A DNA stretch of 11,645 bases from Erysipelotrichaceae bacterium. Its GTDB lineage: Bacteria; Bacillota_I; Bacilli_A; Erysipelotrichales; Erysipelotrichaceae. Below are positions 1 through 6,171 of this stretch, piece after piece (the stretch's first letter is position 1; each line of letters starts with the position of its first letter). The notes beneath the pieces are model-generated. The model worked only from the letters and a program-made list of their open reading frames with translations. It had not been told where the DNA came from and ran no database searches. The stretch spans positions 1 to 11,645 of the forward strand of contig CAAEDX010000028.1 of the NCBI GenBank assembly GCA_900754715.1. Reading direction: 5' to 3'. The translations under genes were made by a program, and so were the position numbers.

Positions 1-959
1 GAACGTGAGATGGAAAACTGATGACAGATTTCTTCTATCGTGAATTGTTCATAGATATGCGCGTTGATGTATTGAATGATCTCGTTCAGCAATTCGCTTT
101 CAAAACGCTCCTGCATGGGAGAACTGCTTACTGGGGCATCCTCATTAAAGTCGAACTGCAGGATCAGGACGATGATCTCTTTGAGATAGCAAAGCATGAG
201 TTCATCATCGTACATGTGTTCAAGATTGCTCACTTTGATAAAATTGTTGAGTGCCGTATAGATTTCCTTATGTGCCTGATAGACACGGTTTGTCAATAAA
301 TATGGGTTTTCACAATCCATTTCAAACATGACGGTCAGATAGCTGCATGAATTTGAAGGTCCAGTGCTCTGTGTGTGAAATTGCCCGGGACCGTAGATGA
401 TAAGATCCAGTTTGTTTAGTTCATATTCAGCATCGTCTACCGTAGTGGTCAGGGAGCCGTTATCGATGTAAGTCAGTTCATAATAATTGTGCTTTTCTCC
501 AGGAAAGCTGTAATTCGCATTGCGAACTTGATAATAACAGCTGAGGATCTCCTGGATGTTGATCTTAGGAATCAGCCGCTCGTAGATGATCGGCTGATCA
601 TCCGGTGTAGCTACTTCTTCATATTTGCTGTCACTGGGATAGCAGATCTCGTATTTTGCGTTTTGAGATATCGGGATACAGTTAAACAATGTGTCCGGCC
701 GCAGCTTGATGACGCGGTGAATGACAAAACGCTCATAGTGATAAGGGTCATTGCGTTTAGCCACGATGAGCATGATGATGCCGCTCAGCGTTCGAAGATA
801 GACTGGCTTATCGTAGTGCATGAAATGATGGATCTGTTTGTCACGAAGACGGACAACATTCAGCTTGAAGTTTTTGGGCGGCCGAGTATCAGATTCAGGA
901 GGGTTTCTGAATACTTCGCCAAACTTGCTGAAAAGAAAACTGGTTGTTCGGTTTAACAT
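1..959 (-). CDS. AraC-family transcriptional regulator with two cupin-like regions (3' end beyond the window)
   Basis: I translated the minus strand from an ATG at 959-957; the frame stays open to the window edge and gives 319 codons. The start is supported by GAGGTG at 971-966, six bases upstream. Residues about 30-130 and 150-210 look like two beta-rich cupin-type sensing regions; the second contains YYELTYIDNGSL and DLIIYGPGQFHTQ, typical of AraC-family effector-binding domains. Residues 293-319 (EIIQYINAHIYEQFTIEEIC onward) match the first helices of an AraC DNA-binding domain, so most of the two helix-turn-helix motifs lies outside. It is divergent from the PTS operon, and by family habit probably controls it in response to a sugar or sugar derivative. 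That target is inferred from position only. Family assignment is confident; the ligand is unknown. Confidence 0.88.
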   Translation of the reverse strand, partial: MLNRTTSFLFSKFGEVFRNPPESDTRPPKNFKLNVVRLRDKQIHHFMHYDKPVYLRTLSGIIMLIVAKRNDPYHYERFVIHRVIKLRPDTLFNCIPISQNAKYEICYPSDSKYEEVATPDDQPIIYERLIPKINIQEILSCYYQVRNANYSFPGEKHNYYELTYIDNGSLTTTVDDAEYELNKLDLIIYGPGQFHTQSTGPSNSCSYLTVMFEMDCENPYLLTNRVYQAHKEIYTALNNFIKVSNLEHMYDDELMLCYLKEIIVLILQFDFNEDAPVSSSPMQERFESELLNEIIQYINAHIYEQFTIEEICHQFSISR

Positions 960-1019
960 GTGATTCACCTCGAATGGATTTATGCCTATCATTTCAGACT
1001 GTTTTCTCTTATGCTTCTT

Positions 1020-1049
1020 ATTATAATCCATAAAGGGGGAAAAATTGAA
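1020..1049 (-). promoter_or_regulatory. Candidate promoter of the AraC-family gene
   Basis: On the minus strand TATAAT lies at 1025-1020, with TTCAAT (weak -35) at 1049-1044 and an 18-base spacer. This would give a leader of roughly 50-60 bases before the ATG at 959. The -10 is a perfect match; the -35 is poor. Confidence 0.4.
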
Positions 1050-1195
1050 GAGGAAAGTGAAACGGGCAATTGTAAAATAAGAGATAGGATAGCATTGAAA
1101 AAAACAAGAGAATCACATAATTAACCGAAATTATAGAAAAAGCCCATATTAAAACTGGATAAATTTGATAAATATATGGAAAAAAATGAATATCC

Positions 1196-1211
1196 ATGTC
1201 ACAAGATGTCA
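1196..1211. repeat. Direct repeat ATGTCA-N4-ATGTCA, possible activator site
   Basis: ATGTCA occurs at 1196-1201 and again at 1206-1211, exactly one helical turn apart, about 75-90 bases upstream of the candidate PTS -10 box. A related ATGCAAAATT begins at 1218. AraC-family proteins often bind direct repeats on one DNA face, so this is a plausible operator for the divergent regulator. In such AT-rich DNA a chance repeat is also possible. Confidence 0.25.
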
Positions 1212-1284
1212 AAATTCATGCAAAATTACTAAAAAGTACAAATCAATTTTTAAAAAGTGTAAAGAAAAAAAGGTGCTATTCACA

Positions 1285-1303
1285 TAGAATGAAACCGAGC
1301 AAA
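1285..1303 (+). promoter_or_regulatory. Weak candidate -10 box and cre-like sequence of the PTS operon
   Basis: TAGAAT at 1285-1290 could be a -10 box. The overlapping TGAAACCGAGCAAA at 1290-1303 matches the CcpA consensus TGWNANCGNTNWCA at 12 of 14 positions; the mismatches are G for T and A for C. No recognisable -35 stands 17 bases upstream. If real, CcpA would bind over the start site and repress the operon in preferred sugars, the usual arrangement in Firmicutes. Confidence 0.25.
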
Positions 1304-1392
1304 TGAAAGGGTTTTCTTGTCGTGCTGCCTGAAGCATGGCAGGGAAACCACTTGTTTGGTTCATTATTTCGAGGTAGAAGGGAGAGAGAATA

Positions 1393-1869
1393 ATGCCAAA
1401 TATTTTATTGACTCGAATTGCTGCACGTCTGATTTACGGACAGGTCGCTACACAGTGGTGTGGTGTTCTGGGTGCAAACCTGCTGCTGGTCGCAAACGAT
1501 GCGGTAGCCAATGACCAGTTCCGTCAGGGACTGATGAACATGGCTGCTCCGTCTTATGCGCAGACTCGTTACTTCTCAATTGAGAAGACATGTCAGATCA
1601 TCAGCAAGGCAAGCCCGCAGCAGAAGATCTTCATCATCTGCGAGAACCCGCAGGATGTGCTGCGCCTGGTTGAAGGCGGCGTGCCGATCAAGAAAGTCAA
1701 CATCGGTAACATGCACATGGCAGAAGGTAAGCGTCAGGTTGCTACTTCTGTTGCCGTGGATGATAACGATGTCGCCACTTTCAAAAAGCTTCAGTCCCTG
1801 GGCGTAGAGCTGGAGATCCAGCGTGTGCCGCAGACAGGTGTTGAAGATCTGAACAAACTGTGGAAATAA
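1393..1869 (+). CDS. PTS mannose/GalNAc-family EIIB subunit with the active-site His replaced by Tyr
   Basis: The product has 158 residues, full length for the family, and starts at an ATG preceded by GGGAGAGAG. It follows AgaB-type IIB proteins throughout (GANLLLVANDAVAND, QKIFIICENPQDVLRLVEGG, KKVNIGNMHMAEGKRQ). Normal IIB takes phosphate from IIA on the histidine of R-I-D-D/E-R-L-I/V-H-G-Q and passes it to the sugar bound by IIC/IID. Here residues 8-17 read RIAARLIYGQ: His15 is Tyr (codon TAC, 1435-1437), and both acidic residues at 10-11 are Ala (GCT, GCA). Arg12 of the loop is kept. The frame is uninterrupted, with codon use like the two genes behind it, so it does not look like a decaying pseudogene. 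By family knowledge it should not perform standard phosphotransfer. It may be regulatory, structural, or work with another IIB; this is inference. Confidence 0.93.
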   Translation: MPNILLTRIAARLIYGQVATQWCGVLGANLLLVANDAVANDQFRQGLMNMAAPSYAQTRYFSIEKTCQIISKASPQQKIFIICENPQDVLRLVEGGVPIKKVNIGNMHMAEGKRQVATSVAVDDNDVATFKKLQSLGVELEIQRVPQTGVEDLNKLWK

Positions 1870-1932
1870 GCAGTTAGTTCAAAAAGAAAGGGATAAGTTT
1901 TTATTCCTGCCAACTTGTGAAAGGAGAAAAAC

Positions 1933-2730
1933 ATGGGAACATTTAGTATTGTTGAAGTTGTATTGCTGGCCATTGTCACATTCATCTTTGCCATTGACCA
2001 GTTCTCTTTAACAGAATTAATCTATCGTCCGATGATCGCCTGCCCGATCATTGGTCTGATCCTCGGTTCCCCGGAAACCGGACTGGTTGTCGGTGGTACC
2101 TATGAATTGATGATGGTCGGTAACATGCCGATCGGTGGAGCTCAGCCTCCGAACGCCGTACTTGGTGGAATCGTAGCCATGGTATTTGCTGTTAAGGCAA
2201 ACATGCCTACAGACCAGGCTCTGGGTGCCTGCATGATCTTCGCTACATTCGGTCAGTACATTGTAACTTTGGTCTTCACATTCGCATCTACGCTGAACGC
2301 GAAGGCTGACAAGGCTGCTGAAGAAGCAAATCCGAAGGGTGTTACTGCCTGCCTGAATATCCACATGGCTATCCTGGGCGCTCTGTTCGCAGTAATCGCA
2401 ATCGCCGCTTACGCTGGTGGTACTGCAGCTTCTAATGCACTGCAGAGCTTTGCTGACAACGCAACTTGGTTCATGGCTGGTCTTGGTGCCGCTGGTGCGA
2501 TGATGCGTTTCGTCGGTTTCTCTATCCTGATGAAGATCATGATGGCTGCTGATATGTGGGGCTGGCTGCTGGCTGGTTTCGCACTCGTTCAGCTGTTCGG
2601 TGGCGTAGAGGCTACTGCTTCTGCAGCCCTGGTTCTGGTTGCATTTGTAGGTATCGCCTTCATGCTGCTGGACTTCAGAATCAATTCTATTGCGAAAAAC
2701 GCAGAAGGAGGTATGAGTGATGGCATCTAG
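1933..2730 (+). CDS. PTS mannose/GalNAc-family EIIC subunit (AgaC-like membrane permease)
   Basis: A 265-residue, very hydrophobic protein starting at an ATG preceded by AAAGGAG, 63 bases after the IIB stop. It is the sugar-conducting membrane subunit of the mannose-class PTS. Family landmarks are GGTYELMMVGNMPIGGAQPPN at about residues 54-74, including the conserved Glu58 and the PPN form typical of AgaC rather than ManY proteins, and the late segment GFSILMKIMMAADMWGW. Several membrane spans cover the length, with a hydrophilic stretch near residues 120-135 (NAKADKAAEEANPKG). The last codons overlap the start of the IID gene by 11 bases, suggesting translational coupling. Unlike the IIB, its recognisable motifs look normal. 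The substrate cannot be read from the sequence; an amino sugar is a guess from AgaC similarity. Confidence 0.95.
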   Translation: MGTFSIVEVVLLAIVTFIFAIDQFSLTELIYRPMIACPIIGLILGSPETGLVVGGTYELMMVGNMPIGGAQPPNAVLGGIVAMVFAVKANMPTDQALGACMIFATFGQYIVTLVFTFASTLNAKADKAAEEANPKGVTACLNIHMAILGALFAVIAIAAYAGGTAASNALQSFADNATWFMAGLGAAGAMMRFVGFSILMKIMMAADMWGWLLAGFALVQLFGGVEATASAALVLVAFVGIAFMLLDFRINSIAKNAEGGMSDGI

Positions 2731-3604
2731 TAGTGAAATGCTGCATTACAAGGATTTAACTCCTGCTCCGAGACTGGATAACAAAACTCTGAATAAAATG
2801 GTATGGCGTTCCTGCCAGCTGCAGGCTTGCTTCAACTACGAGCGCATGCAGTCTGTAGGATGGTTGTGGTCCATGCTGCCGGGTCTGCAGAAGATCCACA
2901 CGAACAAGGAAGACCTGGCTGCTTCTATGACGCATAACCTGGACTTCCTGAACACGCACCCGTTCGCCGTTACATTCGTAATGGGTATGGTGCTGTCCAT
3001 GGAACAGCAGAAAATGGACATTCAGACGATTCGTTCCGTACGTATCTCTGTTGCCGCTCCGTTAGGCGGTATCGGTGACGCCCTGTTCTGGATGACCCTG
3101 ATTCCGATCGTTGCTGGTATGACTGCTCAGATGGCTATCGATGGCAGCTGGATCGGTCCGATCCTGTACTTCATCATCGCGTTCGGTGTCGAAATGGCTC
3201 TGCGCTATGGTCTGATGTACTGGTCTTACAACATGGGTACTAAGGCAGTTACGATGATGACTGCTCACGCGAATGAGATCACGCACGCAGCATCTGTTCT
3301 GGGTGTATTCGTAATCGGTGCCCTGATCGCTAACTATGGTGGCGGAACTTCTCTGGCTATCTCCATCCCGAATGGTGAGAGCACGATCGTTATTCAGGAT
3401 TACCTGAACAAAATCCTGCCGCTGTTGCTGCCGTTGTTGCTGACGCTGATGTGCTACTTCCTGATCATCAAGAAGGGCTTCACTCCGATCAAGCTGATCG
3501 TACTGCTGCTCGTCATTGGTATCGTAGGTTGCGCATTCGGTATCTGGTATCAGGCTGGTGGATACACTCCGCTCGTTCCGGTACCTTGGGATATCTTGGC
3601 GTAA
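2720..3604 (+). CDS. PTS mannose/GalNAc-family EIID subunit
   Basis: A 294-residue protein, normal for IID, which forms the membrane channel complex with IIC. I chose ATG 2720 because GGAGG at 2707-2711 stands eight bases upstream; a GTG at 2717 has only five. Landmarks are the N-terminal amphipathic region WRSCQLQACFNYERMQSVGW (residues 29-48), ASMTHNLDFLNTHPF (about 68-82), and APLGGIGDALFW (113-124), which corresponds to the family's GPLAGIGDSLFW. Hydrophobic C-terminal segments (ILPLLLPLLLTLMCYFLII and IVLLLVIGIVGCAFGIW) are membrane spans. It overlaps the IIC gene and is the last gene of the operon, followed by a terminator. No IIA gene lies in the operon, so that component must be supplied elsewhere if transport is phosphate-driven. 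Confidence 0.95.
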   Translation: MASSSEMLHYKDLTPAPRLDNKTLNKMVWRSCQLQACFNYERMQSVGWLWSMLPGLQKIHTNKEDLAASMTHNLDFLNTHPFAVTFVMGMVLSMEQQKMDIQTIRSVRISVAAPLGGIGDALFWMTLIPIVAGMTAQMAIDGSWIGPILYFIIAFGVEMALRYGLMYWSYNMGTKAVTMMTAHANEITHAASVLGVFVIGALIANYGGGTSLAISIPNGESTIVIQDYLNKILPLLLPLLLTLMCYFLIIKKGFTPIKLIVLLLVIGIVGCAFGIWYQAGGYTPLVPVPWDILA

Positions 3605-3663
3605 TAAGGACGACTTATACTCTCTCACTGACTATCAAGAAACTGCCTATAAGGGCAGCTTGG

Positions 3664-3700
3664 GCAAACCGGGAATCATTGATTTCCGGTTTGCTTTTTT
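3664..3700 (+). terminator. Rho-independent terminator of the PTS operon
   Basis: GCAAACCGGGAATC (3664-3677) pairs with GATTTCCGGTTTGC (3681-3694) across a three-base ATT loop, with one G-T wobble, and is followed by six T residues. A smaller CTGCC/GGCAG hairpin at 3643-3658 stands just in front of it. Confidence 0.93.
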
Positions 3701-3718
3701 GATTAAAATTTTATATAA
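3691..3718 (+). promoter_or_regulatory. Promoter of the one-span membrane protein, overlapping the PTS terminator
   Basis: TATAAT at 3713-3718 is a perfect -10. TTGCTT at 3691-3696 gives a partial -35 with a 16-base spacer and uses bases of the terminator's right arm and T-run. Transcription would start near 3725, so the ATG at 3718 cannot be used from this promoter; this supports the start at 3748. Confidence 0.65.
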
Positions 3719-3747
3719 TGACAGGGTATGTAAAGGCGGTATTGAGT

Positions 3748-4452
3748 ATGGATTCAAACATGATTGCAATTTATCTGATCGCTATCATCTGTATCGGCGG
3801 CGGAATGTTTTATTTTCTCAGAAAATATTTGAAGCTTTCTAAACTGAATAAGGCAATAATGGAGAAAAAATACGACCAGATCTTGGAGATGACTGAGGAG
3901 CCTTCTGTGCGTAAGATCTTGAGCGAGTTTACGGCGGATCTTTACCGTCTCAACGCGCTTCGTTCAATGAATGAAATGGACCGGTTGAAAACTGAATTGA
4001 ATCAGATGCTGGAGTATTACGGGTCAAAGGAAGAAAAGCGGCTTCTGGAGCTCTATTATCATTATTTCCTGAATCATAAGGATCATGCATATGCGAAGCA
4101 GCTTTTGGAGGTCATTCGGGAAACAGAGGATGAGCCGTTCATTCAGTATAATGAGTGGGCATATGATATCCTTGCGGAAGGGCGTACAGATCTTGCATCT
4201 GAGATGGAGGACGCTGTTAATGACAAGGTCTACTCTGGCTTTGCGTTGGGTACCGTATTGTATCTGATCGGTGTGGAACTTGACCGTCAGGGTGAGTATG
4301 AGGATGCGAGAGCATTTTATCAGACAGTGACGGAATGTATCACTAAGCGAGAATTGTATTATGTTCTGGCAGAACGACGAGTAAATGAACTGGACGATCT
4401 GATTGCTGAGAATGAGGAATCAGATGAGCTTGCTACTGAAGATGAAGACTAA
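3748..4452 (+). CDS. Uncharacterised one-span membrane protein with helical TPR-like cytoplasmic region
   Basis: I do not recognise this family. ATG 3748 is chosen because AAAGGCGG at 3732-3739 stands eight bases upstream and the in-frame ATG at 3718 lies inside the -10 box. The product has 234 residues. Residues about 5-24 (MIAIYLIAIICIGGGMFYFL) form one membrane span followed by RKYLKLSKLNK, so the rest should be cytoplasmic by the positive-inside rule. The remainder is almost entirely helical, with repeated patterns such as EEKRLLELYYHYFLNHKDHA and DRQGEYEDARAFYQTVTE; the latter resembles a tetratricopeptide helix pair. The tail is strongly acidic (ENEESDELATEDED). It sits alone between its own promoter and a bidirectional terminator. 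A scaffold or protein-interaction role is possible, but no function can be assigned. Confidence 0.85.
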   Translation: MDSNMIAIYLIAIICIGGGMFYFLRKYLKLSKLNKAIMEKKYDQILEMTEEPSVRKILSEFTADLYRLNALRSMNEMDRLKTELNQMLEYYGSKEEKRLLELYYHYFLNHKDHAYAKQLLEVIRETEDEPFIQYNEWAYDILAEGRTDLASEMEDAVNDKVYSGFALGTVLYLIGVELDRQGEYEDARAFYQTVTECITKRELYYVLAERRVNELDDLIAENEESDELATEDED

Positions 4453-4496
4453 AAATGAGCAGTGGACCCGCAGGTTTGCGGATCTACTGCTCATTT
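4453..4496. terminator. Bidirectional terminator between convergent genes
   Basis: AAATGAGCAGT (4453-4463) pairs perfectly with ACTGCTCATTT (4486-4496), and the inner bases extend the stem to about 18 pairs with one mismatch and a six-base loop. The minus strand has TTTTT at the end of the stem; the plus strand has ATTTAGTTT. The stop codon of the leftward yvyE gene (4486-4484) lies in the stem. Confidence 0.85.
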
Positions 4497-5107
4497 AGTT
4501 TGACGGGCACTTCGATCAGTGTCTTTGCGACGAATCGCGGGAGATATTTGCCATTGCTGAGCTCCTGCAAGTCGGCGCTGTTGTCGTGGTCACAGAGGTA
4601 GGTGTAGCAGACTTCCTCATCATAGCTCTTATCTAGTACTTCAATCTTATTTTCACGGAAATAATGATCGATACGGCCGATCAGATCATAGCTGAAATGA
4701 ACGGTGTATTTTTCCATCCATTGTTTACGGGTGATCTTGGCGGTGGACAAGGCATGGGAGACACTTTTGGAATAGGCGCGGATCAGGCCGCCTGCGCCCA
4801 GCTTGATCCCACCGAAATAGCGGACCGTTATGGCGATGATATCTTGCATATCATTTCGATCAAGACATTCCAGCATCGGAACGCCAGCGGTGCCGGCTGG
4901 CTCGCCATCATCGTTGCTGCGTTTGATCTCGTTGTGCTCACCGATGATGAAGGCGTAGCAGTGGTGGGTCGCGTCAGGATGAAGATGCCTGATCTCATTC
5001 AAGAATGCTTTGGCATCTGCTTCGTTCTCGGCGCGATGCAGATAAGTGATGAATCGGCTTTTTTTGATCTCTAATTCTTCGATATGGTCTTCTTTGATTC
5101 GGTACAT
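4484..5107 (-). CDS. yvyE: YigZ/YvyE family protein (IMPACT-like, UPF0029 plus DUF1949 domain)
   Basis: A 207-residue protein of normal length for bacterial YigZ/YvyE proteins, relatives of the eukaryotic translation regulator IMPACT. The N-terminal domain (about 15-120) carries the family signatures SNDDGEPAGTAGVPML (64-79) and VRYFGGIKLGAGGLIRAY (95-112). Residues about 130-200 fit the DUF1949 C-terminal domain, which has a ferredoxin-like fold. Its biochemical activity is not settled; links to nucleotide or translation-factor binding are suggested for the family. ATG 5107 is preceded by a modest GGTGATAAG site and by its own promoter, so it is a single-gene unit, convergent with the membrane protein to its left and divergent from the degV pair. 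Its stop codon is inside the shared terminator. Confidence 0.94.
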   Translation of the reverse strand: MYRIKEDHIEELEIKKSRFITYLHRAENEADAKAFLNEIRHLHPDATHHCYAFIIGEHNEIKRSNDDGEPAGTAGVPMLECLDRNDMQDIIAITVRYFGGIKLGAGGLIRAYSKSVSHALSTAKITRKQWMEKYTVHFSYDLIGRIDHYFRENKIEVLDKSYDEEVCYTYLCDHDNSADLQELSNGKYLPRFVAKTLIEVPVKLNEQ

Positions 5108-5124
5108 GTCTTATCACCGTCCCA

Positions 5125-5153
5125 ATTATAATATAAAAGCGAATGATGAGCAA
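5125..5153 (-). promoter_or_regulatory. Promoter of yvyE
   Basis: On the minus strand TTGCTC (5153-5148) is separated by exactly 17 bases from a perfect TATAAT (5130-5125), about 18 bases before the ATG. The leader would be very short, roughly a dozen bases. Confidence 0.7.
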
Positions 5154-5198
5154 ATTTACAAGTATTGATGTGAAATGGCATTCAGAATGACTTGTTGC

Positions 5199-5227
5199 TT
5201 TTCAGCTCTATGCAAATCTGGTATAAT
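5199..5227 (+). promoter_or_regulatory. Promoter of the degV pair (extended -10)
   Basis: TGGTATAAT at 5219-5227 is a perfect -10 with the extended TGN motif. TTTTCA at 5199-5204 gives a 17-base spacer and matches four of six -35 positions. The leader to the ATG at 5289 is about 55 bases. Confidence 0.7.
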
Positions 5228-5288
5228 AAAACTGTACTGCAGGATATGCAGAGAAATGAGATAGATCATGGTCGAAAGGAGACTACCG

Positions 5289-6152
5289 ATGAAAATAGCA
5301 GTAGTAACAGACAGCGGAACTGGATGGACACAGGCGCAGGCTGAAGCGTTGGGTATCCATTATCTCCCGCTGCAAGTGAAATGTGGGGATGATGAGTTCC
5401 TGGATGGTATCGACATTACAGTTTCACAGCTGTACGCACGTCTGAAACAGGGAGAGATGCCGACGACATCGATGCCGCCGGTGGGAAGAGTGGAGTCGCT
5501 TTTTGAGACGCTGAAGCAAGAGCAGGTAGAGCATGTGATCGCTGTACCGCTGAGCGCAGGGATTTCCTCTACTTCAGAGATGATCCAGGCAGCTGCTCGT
5601 CGGGCAGAGCTGCCGCTGACGGTCATCGATCCGTATACTACTGTCAATACACAAGGTTATCTGGCGCTCAGCGCGCTGAAGCTCGCTGAGCGGGGCGTCG
5701 AGCCTGCAGAGATCGAGCGTCGGCTGAAGGAGTGTGTGGACCATTCCAATACGCTGCTGGTGCCGGATGATCTGCAGCACCTCAAACGCGGCGGCAGGCT
5801 GACGCCATTGGCGGCTGCGCTTGGCAGCATGCTGAAGATCAAGCCGCTGCTGCAGCTGAACAAACAGACGGAGGGAAGAGTGGATGTGCTGGATAAGGTC
5901 CGTACGATGTCTCGTGCCCTCAGTCGTATGGCCGATGTGGCAAAAAGTGATGGCTTTGATCCTGAAGCTTATGAAATGACAGTGCTGGACAGTGAAGCAG
6001 AAGAAGGCGCGTTGCAGATGATCGCTTTGCTTGAGGAAGCGTTCCCTGGCATTCAGGTCCACCGCAGCGCGATCTGTCCGGTCATCGCGTCTCACACGGG
6101 CATGGGTGTAGTGGCCATCCAATATGTCAGAAAGGCAGAAGGAATCAGTTAA
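5289..6152 (+). CDS. DegV family fatty-acid-binding protein, first tandem copy (FakB-like)
   Basis: A 287-residue protein, typical DegV length. ATG 5289 is chosen because AAAGGAG at 5275-5281 stands seven bases upstream; the ATG at 5268 has no such site. DegV/FakB proteins bind a single fatty acid and, in the studied cases, present it to the kinase FakA for phosphorylation and entry into phospholipid. Visible landmarks are TDSGTG (7-12), the TSMPPVG loop (60-66), VPLSAGISST (86-95), the strongly conserved HLKRGGRLTPLAAALG (164-179), and C-terminal SHTGMGVVAIQY (268-279) with the usual ligand-proximal His269. The central serine motif, usually SSG, is SAG here. It is followed after 19 bases by a paralogue. 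No FakA gene is in the window. Chain-length preference cannot be predicted. Confidence 0.93.
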   Translation: MKIAVVTDSGTGWTQAQAEALGIHYLPLQVKCGDDEFLDGIDITVSQLYARLKQGEMPTTSMPPVGRVESLFETLKQEQVEHVIAVPLSAGISSTSEMIQAAARRAELPLTVIDPYTTVNTQGYLALSALKLAERGVEPAEIERRLKECVDHSNTLLVPDDLQHLKRGGRLTPLAAALGSMLKIKPLLQLNKQTEGRVDVLDKVRTMSRALSRMADVAKSDGFDPEAYEMTVLDSEAEEGALQMIALLEEAFPGIQVHRSAICPVIASHTGMGVVAIQYVRKAEGIS

Positions 6153-6171
6153 GGAGAAAGAAGGAAGCAAG

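Larger units (their letters stand above)
960..1392. promoter_or_regulatory. AT-rich divergent control region between the AraC regulator and the PTS operon
   Basis: This 433-bp stretch has no convincing gene; the short open frames in it lack ribosome-binding sites and family resemblance. It should hold the promoters of both flanking units. Visible elements are a TATAAT on the minus strand at 1025-1020, a paired ATGTCA repeat at 1196-1211, a possible TAGAAT -10 box at 1285-1290 followed by a weak cre-like sequence, and a small CTGCC/GGCAG hairpin at 1325-1342 in the presumed PTS leader. No good -35 box precedes the PTS -10, which would fit activator dependence. Confidence 0.7.

Noticed and set aside
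21..956. Two rightward open frames (92 and 155 residues) inside the leftmost gene
   Set aside because: They lie antisense to a continuous AraC-family frame with clear domain signatures and a good ribosome-binding site, and have no recognisable content.
1337..1356. Possible sigma-54 promoter (TGGCA, then CTTGT) before the PTS genes
   Set aside because: The required GG-N10-GC spacing is not met, and the regulator next door is AraC-type, not a LevR-type sigma-54 activator.
1890..1907. Hairpin GGGATAA-GTTT-TTATTCC between IIB and IIC
   Set aside because: Only seven pairs with a G-T wobble and no T-run. It could affect mRNA processing but is not a convincing terminator.
3062..3628. A 188-residue leftward open frame antisense to the EIID gene
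   Set aside because: Low-complexity Gln/Arg-rich shadow of a strongly codon-biased IID gene.
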